64,000 bases of DNA. It comes from Phytophthora sp. 'mugwort' (taxonomy: Eukaryota > Oomycota > Peronosporomycetes > Peronosporales > Peronosporaceae). Positions within the stretch are counted from its first letter, which is position 1. Every line of letters starts with the position of its first letter. Under the pieces are notes generated by a model that searched no databases, had not been told where the DNA came from, and worked only from the letters and a program-made list of their open reading frames with translations. The stretch is from NCBI GenBank assembly GCA_033558025.1, contig JAUCEF010000008.1:1736001-1800000 (forward strand), read 5' to 3'. The position numbers and the translations under genes were made by a program. This document shows positions 56,701 to 64,000 of the stretch, piece after piece.

Positions 56701-58132
56701 GCTGTGCAACGCCGGCCCCTCAATATCAGACAATCGAGGGGCAGGCAAGTGCGCCAGGTGCTAGAAGAACGAACGAATTCTCGGTGACCAGTTGATAATG
56801 GTTGTACAAGACGAGAAGTAAATTGGACTTACCGGTGGTGGCGGACTAGCATCATGCGGCGCGACAACGATGCCAGAGCTGGGCGCAGACAAATGTGCCC
56901 TCGGCGTGCTGTCGAAGCCGACGGTGAGTCGACAGCGATGGAGGTGGTCGACATCTGGGTGAATATTGGCAAGTCAGACTGCATCCAAGCGAATCATCCG
57001 TCATGGCGACGTACCACTGGTGACCGTCAAGTACGTGTGATGATACATGTCTGGTAGACGAATCTCTACCAGGAATAGGCAAGTTAACATCAGCCGGATA
57101 TGCTATCGGACATCGACTGTGCTCTGAATCAACACTGGTGCAACAATAACAAGCCATCAGCAAGATGAGGGACACAGAGACCAGTGGTGTTACAGCCAAA
57201 CGTACCGACGACTCGATCTTGCTATCTGGATCCATACGGAAAACGATACTACGAGCCTGTGAAAGTATATTGAAGACCATGAGCGCGGCAACCGGTAAGG
57301 CACCACGACGCTCGCCGGAACCTGGTTCGCGACGCGGTGGGGGCAGTTGTGATGCCGGGAATGGCCTGAGAGTGCGGCTGCCCTCGTTGCCGCCGTTGGA
57401 GACTCGATTGTCGTGACCTCGTTTGAAGAGGGCGAAGATTGAATATGCGACCGGGCGCGGATTAATCAAAGAAGACCGTGGACGTGTCCCACAACGGACC
57501 GTGTGTACCATCCCACAACGTTAACAACGGACGATGATCACTAGTCGTATCCGGATGGTATACGGACAGCCGCCTGTCGAGGCTTTATAAACAGTCGCCT
57601 AGATTTCGTTGGTTACATAACGGATGAGTTCACATTAGATATTTTGTATGAAGCATAGGAGATGGTAAATTAAGAGATAAGCGCATTCGTGCGCAACTAA
57701 CAGAACAGCTTTTCATCCCGATCGCACAAGAGTCAAGTCCGGCTGCGGTAAGTGTCCATAGCGTCTGGTCCCGCTTGATCGCCAGGATTATGTCTGTCGG
57801 CGGACACGGTGGCTAGTCGAAGCACGCGTTCATCCACCCGGTAGCATCAAGAGACGAAGAAGAAGCGTGGCAAAGCCGAGTGCCAGGGACGAGTACGTCC
57901 GACCCAGGAGTGCTAAGGAAAGCCTCCGTCCAACAAACAACCTGCCGGAATCTTGCTCCGGCCCCTCGCTACCGGCTGAAAAGTCCAGTACCCTTCGTTC
58001 TGGGGGCCAGCGAGGTTACAAGAAGTGTGCTGCATGATAGCAGCCTAGCCTTTGCTCGTGGCTAGGGCTGTTCGAGAGCTCGGTTGACTTATCAACGAAT
58101 CAAGGCGCGCAGGGTCACTTACCAATCCGGTA
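56701..58132. other. Unassigned stretch, possibly holding an LTR near 57550-57730
   Basis: No recognisable protein. At 57585 CTTTATAAAC could be an LTR TATA box, and TCTGGTCCCGC at 57759 begins like a primer site. No second copy of this sequence was found in the window, so the LTR idea stays unproven. Confidence 0.25.
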
Positions 58133-58499
58133 CTAGTGCAGAGTCAAGGTCTTCAGGTCGAAGCTTCGCCCCCATATTCGCTGGCAGACCAAATTCTGGC
58201 GTGTTCCTACACGACACTGGTATGTCTTAACCGACAACCGTCGCGGAGCTACAAAGCTCGCAGTCTCCAGCGCGTGGATTTCGTGCCGCGTCACCTCCAT
58301 CAGTGGGCCTGCGGCCTTGATGCCCCGGCATACTGACGGCCACGCCAAGCATGGCGTGTAGCGGCACCCCGTCTCATGACGAGTGTCGTTGTCATGATAC
58401 ATGTCACCTGTGTCACCCAGCGGGTTTCCTGCCGCTCTAGTCAAAGCCCACGAGATCTGCTTGATCTTGTCCTCGACACCTTCAGTGTCTACAAGTTCG

Positions 58500-59977
58500 A
58501 ATACTCTGATGTCCAGCACATTGACCGACACGGTCCAGTGCCCGCGCCAGAAGCGCTTTTGCTTCCCAGTCGAGGTGGGGTCCATGACTCACGAAAGCTC
58601 CTCCAGGAAGAAAGCGCGTTGCGCCCAAGGTCTTCGACCTCCAATCAGTCCATGGCTCATAACGTTCCAGCCATGCCCAGGATGAGGTCGTACCTCGAAT
58701 CCAGGTCCAGGACCAGACAGCGTTCCACGCTATCGAAGTCGAGAAACTTCACGCCCAGGTCCACAGGAAACTTAGGCACCGTGACACGGGTCCCCGTCAC
58801 GAGGCGAACAGTGATGATGTCACTCCTGCGCTCCCTGAGCGCCTCAGCATATTGCTGACTTCCTTTCATCGTGGAGCGTCGAGCGTTGTTGCCCTTCACC
58901 GTCGCCTCAACGACGAGCAAGCCCGACTTGCGTACACGTTCCGTGTTAGAGAGTACGGCTCTCTCCGGGGCTGGGCCCTGTTGCCTTCCACCTCCATGAG
59001 GCTCAACAGAACTCAGTTCTTCCCCAGCAGGATGCCCCGCGTCATAGGAGCTTGACGCGACTTGCGTGACGGGCAGGTTGCCCTCAAATGGGTGGTGCTT
59101 CCGCAGATGAAGCACCGACGAACACCCATACGCTGCTCGGCATCGTGAAGATCAGCTTCCTCATCTTCAGCGTAGCTGAGGTCCATAGGGACCGGTCCGT
59201 CGGACGGAGTAGCGTTGGCAACGCCCCAGCCAAGTCGAGACGACTTGAAGTTGAAAAACTCGGCGTTCAACGCCACTCTCACGGCCTCTTCAAAAGAGGA
59301 AGGGTGAGCGCGGAAGACTTCCGACCTGGCCGCGCCAGTGAGGAGGACCTCCATAAAGACTGTCACAGCCCACTGCCTCTGGCAGAGGATCGGCCGTCAT
59401 GCCGGCGATCAGACTTCGCAACTCCTGAACGAAGTCCACCAAGTCTTTCTTTCCCTGGCGGGTACTCAAAAAGTGTGATTTCACGCGAAGCGGTGCTTAG
59501 GCGGAGCAAACACTTGCGAAAACTGGAGTTTCAGCTCGGAAAGGCTGCGTCCACCGACGTGCCGCACGTGAGTGCCCATTCTCGTGCTCGGTCACCGAGC
59601 TTCGAGATCGCTAGCGCCACGCGCTGTTGCTCAGTACGGAGCATGGCCGATCCCATCGCCATTTCAATCTCACGGATCCACAACATGAGGTTCTCCCCCT
59701 CCTTTCCTTCGAAAGTATTGACGCTCAGGATGAGTGGTTTAGGCCGGGAGCACCCATCCTGCGATGTCGTCGACGTCGGTGCAGACGTCGACATCCTTTG
59801 TTGGAGGTGCTCCAACAGAGCATTCTCGTAACTTGAGAACGCCTCCAGACGCGCATTCACCGCGTCCGGTCCTTGCGAAGCAAGATGCGTTATGCCCTCA
59901 GGGCCGAGCAAAGACATAAGCTTTTTCAGCGCGTCTTGATGGCTCTAGGACAGGTTAGTAAACGCTGTCTGCTCCAT
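58500..59977 (-). pseudogene. gag: Ty3/gypsy gag-protease, minus-strand copy
   Basis: Starts MEQTAFTNLS at 59977, one in-frame TAG, then [72 protein letters not shown], and VPMDLSYAEDEEADL. The zinc knuckle is CFICGSTTHLRATC (C-x2-C-x4-H-x4-C) near 59080. The protease follows: VRLVTGTRVTVPKFPVDLG, LVLDLDSRYDLILGM near 58680, then YEPWTDWRSKTLG. Frame changes near 59530, 59370 and 58990. No reverse transcriptase follows on this strand, so the copy is truncated below ~58.1 kb. Confidence 0.8.
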
Positions 59978-60016
59978 CCTCACCGAGAAATAGTCCTAAG
60001 ACTCAGGTGCGGGATT

Positions 60017-60033
60017 GACTACAAGTGCTACCA
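60017..60033 (-). other. Primer-binding site of the minus-strand Ty3/gypsy copy
   Basis: On the minus strand TGGTAGCACTTGTAGTC, two bases inside the LTR end. Its first 13 bases match the chromovirus primer site at 11808. Confidence 0.65.
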
Positions 60034-60035
60034 GG

Positions 60036-60465
60036 TGCAACGGGGCTGCGTAGCGTAGTGCGTCAGAGGAAGACTTATGACTCCCCAAGTCTTAGCTGTG
60101 GTTATCCTAACCCCTAATGTCCCCGTAGAGGATTAGATCGCTCTAGTTATATCACCAGAGACTCAATGAGTCAGTATTCCTAAACCTAGGGAAATACTCT
60201 CCTTGATGCTAAAACTGAACTGTTATTTGTTTGCTTATCTGCGGCAAACCGCCTGTGGTGTAAATGTATGATTCTAACTATCTACCACAGTTTAACCTAG
60301 TCAAATGCATATCGAGTGGCCCTGTGGCCACGTACCGAAATCCCGTTAATACAAGTGGTACCAAGTACCATTTGCTGCAAGGTGACACGTAGCACGGCTA
60401 CACTCGTGTTACCTTCGTGTAACCCCGCTACAATGCTAAAGCTTAGAATAGTCTAAGGGTAATCA
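60036..60465 (-). repeat. 5' LTR of the minus-strand Ty3/gypsy copy
   Basis: On the minus strand it would run from TGATTACCCTTAGAC (60465) to CCGTTGCA (60036), TG...CA, about 430 bp, and is followed by the primer site and gag. The outer edge is placed where the plus-strand protease frame of the neighbouring copy begins. No second LTR copy is in the window to confirm it. Confidence 0.5.
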
Positions 60466-63400
60466 TAATGTGTCTGTTCGCTTAGCGACTGGTTTGATTG
60501 TATCGACGCGGAGGGTTCTCCTCCCTTTGACTGTCAAACTTGACGACTTTAGCTCCGTCGAACCATTCATTGTCCTCGACATGGGTGATCGATACAGCCT
60601 GATCCTCGGCATGCCCTGTCTTGTGAAGCATGAGCCGTGGATCGACTGGCGCAGTCGCACCATAGGTGCTAGCCACAACCCCCTCGTGGATCGAGCTTTG
60701 GCTGGTCATGTCCCCTCCTCATCCCGTGACGGTTCGTGCACGAGCACTGAGTGCCACGTGGATAACGTGGATAACGACATTTCGTCGGCTCTGCCGAACG
60801 AGTGGTCGTTTCTAAATCCAAGGTGGTCGAGTAGAGACTCCCACAACGCGATGTGTTCGAGCTGGCTCAGCTCACGCAGATGAGGAAGACGCTGACGATA
60901 GACGTCGCGCAACCCAAGGTGGTCGGGCAGAGGCTCCACAAACGAAGGGACTGACAGCGAGACTGTATCCCTACCTGTTGGCCCAGTGAGCGGGGTGTCC
61001 ACCACTGTGGTTGTTGATACACTCACGGACCGCAAGGCGGGTATTGAGCTAGCTCCATTACCCGGGGTGTCAAAGCTCATGGAGCTCGAGGAGCTATCGT
61101 ACGTCGATTTCCTCAAGTCATTGAAGGCAGAAAAATTTGAGGACCTCGTCCTTCTCCGCCGAGAGCAGGCCTCGATGGAACTTAACAGCTTGTCGGTCAT
61201 GGACCCAGACGTTCTAGAAGAAGAAAGGGGCGCGCAGAGACAACGGCGTTATGGCGCAGCCAATTTAAAGGATCCCTCGGATCCTTATTACCCTCTGTTG
61301 AAGGAGTTCTCGGATGTGGTCTCAAAACAAAAAACTCCATATTACCACCGGATCGTGGCGTTCGCCACGAAATCGACTTGAAGTCTGGTACCAAGTACTG
61401 CACCACACGACAGTGGCCGCTTCCAATGGAACAAGTCGATGTGATCGACGCGTTCTTCGCGGCGAAGCATGCCGCCGGCATTGTGCGCGAGTCAAAGTCG
61501 CCGCACTCGTCTCCGACGTTTTGTGTGCGCAAACCAATGGGAAATGGCGTATGGTTCACGCCTTCAACAAGCTGAATGCTGCCACCATCCCGGCATTCAA
61601 CGCCTATTCCTCGGAAGGATGTGCTGCAGAACAACATGGCGGGCTGCACGGTGTTCAGCGCGCTCGACATGGTCGATGGGTACTATCAGCTACTGATGCG
61701 GGAATCGGATATTCCTCTGACATCGGTGAGTACTCCCAGCGGGATGTTGTGGGAATGGTTGGTGATGCTCCAAGGTCTCTCCAACGCGCCAGCGACGTTC
61801 AATCGCTTGATGACACAGCTATTCGGCCGCTGCGGCAATTTGTGCAGACCTACTTCGACGATATCTTCGTTCACAGCCGCGCTGCGGATGTAAAGACCGA
61901 CGTCGAAATGCACATTGCACACCTCTGTGAGGTTTTGTTGTGCATGAGGGAGAATCGTTTGTATGCAAACATTAACAAGTGCATCTTCGGCGCGGAGGAA
62001 ATCCCGTTCCTCGGGTGCTTCCTTAGGAAAGAAGCAATCTCGCAGTGGTCTATGCCTACCTCACAACGGGATCTGCGCAAGTGTCTCGGCCTCGCCAACT
62101 ACTTACACAAGTATAGCGAGAAAACGCTGAGTTGGCCAGGCCTTTGACGAAACCTTCTAAAGAAAGAAGCGGAATGGTCTGGACCGATGAGGCTCAGAGA
62201 GCCTTCGAAGCCATCAAGCAGAGTCTGCAGAGTGCCCCAATTCTGGCACTCCCCGACGAGGATCGTGCGTTTAGCGTAGTGTATGACGCCTTGTCTTTAC
62301 CATCGGCTGCGCCCTGCTCCAGTTGATGCCGAAGTCAGGGAGAGGGTGATTTCGTTCCATTCCGGCAGCTGAAAGCTGCGGAAAGAACTACCCTATCCAT
62401 GACAAGGAACTCCTCGCGATGAAGTTCGAGCTAGTGAAGTTCAGGGTTCATCTTCTGGGCAGCAAGCACTTTGTGATCTACGCAGACCATGCCTCGTTGA
62501 GGACGGCGACCTCGTCGCTGCATCTCGCAGCGCATGGCGATGGCTATCGCTCTTCGCCGAGTATAACTTCACGGTGACTTACAAGCCGGGTAAACAAAAC
62601 GTCCTGGCAGACGCGCTCTCCAGGAGACGAGCTAGCACACGCCATGCTTCTCGTGTCGCCGCTCCACGAGCGGATTCATGAAGTTTACGTAGAAGGCGAT
62701 GATTTCAGAGATTTGGTACAAGCGCTGCGCGCGGGCTCTGGTAACGCCCAGCTTACGGCTCGTCAACGCGCGCGGTTGCACCGCTATACCCTCTCTCAGG
62801 ATCGTCTCTACTACCAAGTAGACAAAGAGGACGATCCTCGCCTGGTCGTGCCCAACAACGACACCCTGAGGCACCAAATCCTCTTTGAGGCCCACGACAC
62901 GGCGCTTAGTGGCCACTGGGTCGAGAAAAGACTTACACGTCGGTGGCACGGGATTACTGGTGGCCCCATTTGTATAAGTGGGTTCGATTTTACGTCAAAA
63001 CATTCGAGACGTGTCAACGGGTGAAACTTTCGCCCACTTCGGCAGCGCCACTGATGAGCTTGCCGGTTCCGGCTGACTGTTGGCGCTCGGTGAGCATGGA
63101 CTTAATCTTCGAGTTACTGCCCGATGGGAAAGGCCATACTGGCATCTTGGTCTTCGTTTGCCGGCTGGGCAAGATGGTACGGCTGGTGGCCGTGAAGAAG
63201 AGTGTGACAGCGCCGCAGGCGGCTCGACTCGTCATTGACTACGTCTTCTCTCATCACGGACTCCCAGAGGCATTTGTCAGTGACAGAGACCCTCGGTTTG
63301 TATCCCACTTCTGGCAATACCTGTTCCGATTTCTCGGTACAAAGTTGGACATGTCCACGACGGATCATCCACAGACCGATGGTCAAACCGAATGCGTCAA

Positions 63401-64000
63401 CCTGTCTTGGAAGACGTCTTGCGCAGCGTCTGCGTGGCAGAACCCACGAAGTGGAATCTGCGCTGAATAACGCGGTTCACGTGTCCACGGGATTCACCCC
63501 GTTCTACGTTAATGGGTTGCGGCATCCGCGTACGCCGTTATCATTGCCTCCGGCTTCTGTTTTGAATAAGGGAGGGTCTGTCGTCGGCGACCCAATGGGT
63601 CTTAAAGGCGTAGGTCCGTCCGTGAAACGGAACCTTCTATCCTTCATCGAGGCTGGGGCAGCGATTCGAGCTCGCGTCCGTGACACCATGGCCGCCGCCA
63701 AAGATCTGCAAAAGGAAACCAGCGACCGCCATGGGCGCAAAAACACACAAGTGTTTAAAATTGGGAATTTGGTGTTATTAAATGCCAAAAGTCTTCCTAT
63801 ACACGCAGTGTCTTCGGCAGGGAGCACACAAGTCAGGCCATGATGCGTGGGGCCGTTCACGGTCATTGGCGTCCACGGCAACGGCTACACGCTGGATCTG
63901 CCATCGTCCATGGCGACGCATCCAACGTTCTACGTCGGCATGCTCAAAGCGTACCATGAAGCGGAGCGCCTTCCGCCGGGTCTGTCCGAGACCCCGTGTA
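60466..64000 (+). pseudogene. pol: Ty3/gypsy pol, plus-strand copy, cut at left and by the window edge
   Basis: Protease tail from ~60470 (VRLATGLIVSTRRVLLPLTV, FIVLDMGDRYSLILGMP, KHEPWIDWRSRTIGAS); reverse transcriptase from ~61330 (LKSGTKYCTTRQWPLPMEQ, FSALDMVDGYYQLLMR) with an intact YFDD box at 61851-61862 (TYFDDIFVHS); RNase H near 62370-62620 (HDKELLAMKFELVKFRVHLL, FVIYADHASLRT); integrase 62650-63500 (zinc finger with KTFETCQR, one Cys replaced by Phe; SMDLIFELLPDG; FVSDRDPRFVS; HPQTDGQTECVNL); then GNLVLLNAKSLP and GYTLDLPSSMATHPTFYVGM to the edge. Frame changes near 61310, 61540, 61840, 62150, 62330, 62500, 62990, 63410 and 63845. Same family as the minus-strand gag copy beside it. 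Confidence 0.85.

Noticed and set aside
57880..58065. 61-codon frame as a possible gag start for the plus-strand retroelement
   Set aside because: No gag features and no continuity with the pol at 60.5 kb.

Overview
The window is eukaryotic and looks like an oomycete of the Phytophthora / downy mildew group (Peronosporaceae). Three lines of evidence support this. Short GT-AG introns (about 60-85 bp, one 24-nt exon) split compact housekeeping genes. There is a broken Crinkler (CRN) effector gene with an LxLFLAK-type header. The transposon load has the mix expected of oomycetes: Ty3/gypsy chromoviruses, MULE, piggyBac, Harbinger-like, pogo-like and a Polinton-like element. No bacterial operons, CRISPR arrays or rRNA/tRNA genes were seen.

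Layout. 1-10.3 kb is a gene-dense block: ECM29 (minus, runs off the left edge), an SR splicing factor, a decayed actin copy, a coiled-coil protein, mitochondrial ribosomal protein bS6m, the proteasome lid subunit SEM1/DSS1, and a PEX6 peroxin that is clearly broken. 10.9-18.5 kb holds a gene for a secreted protein with crystallin-like motifs. It is split near its 3' end by a 6.76-kb Ty3/gypsy chromovirus (LTRs 11616-11806 and 18197-18374, target duplication TGCGG). The chromovirus carries an extra gene on its minus strand. 18.6-38.5 kb is a transposon graveyard: a zeta-toxin-like P-loop kinase relic, a MULE, a 2OG-oxygenase-like gene, a Polinton-like PolB plus integrase pair in an AT-rich stretch, a piggyBac element with mutually similar introns, an unexplained AT-rich island, the CRN pseudogene and a Harbinger-like transposase. 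38.5-40.5 kb has only small relics. 40.5-52.8 kb is a second housekeeping block: acetolactate synthase regulatory subunit (frame-broken as read), a cyclin, a very large protein with six bromodomains, SLU7 and phosphomannomutase. 52.8-64 kb is again retroelement debris: a chromodomain tail, a large broken minus-strand gene, and two related Ty3/gypsy copies lying head to head.

How genes relate. ECM29 and SEM1 both serve the 26S proteasome. The SR protein and SLU7 serve splicing. The six-bromodomain protein and SLU7 share a 164-bp divergent promoter, as do SEM1 and PEX6 (172 bp). Several chromosomal genes (ECM29, SR protein, bS6m, SEM1, cyclin, bromodomain protein, SLU7, PMM) read cleanly through all exons, so the breaks in PEX6, actin, CRN and the transposases are probably genuine decay. 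Isolated one-base shifts, for example in the acetolactate synthase gene, could still be assembly errors. All family names come from reading the translated sequence; no database search was run.
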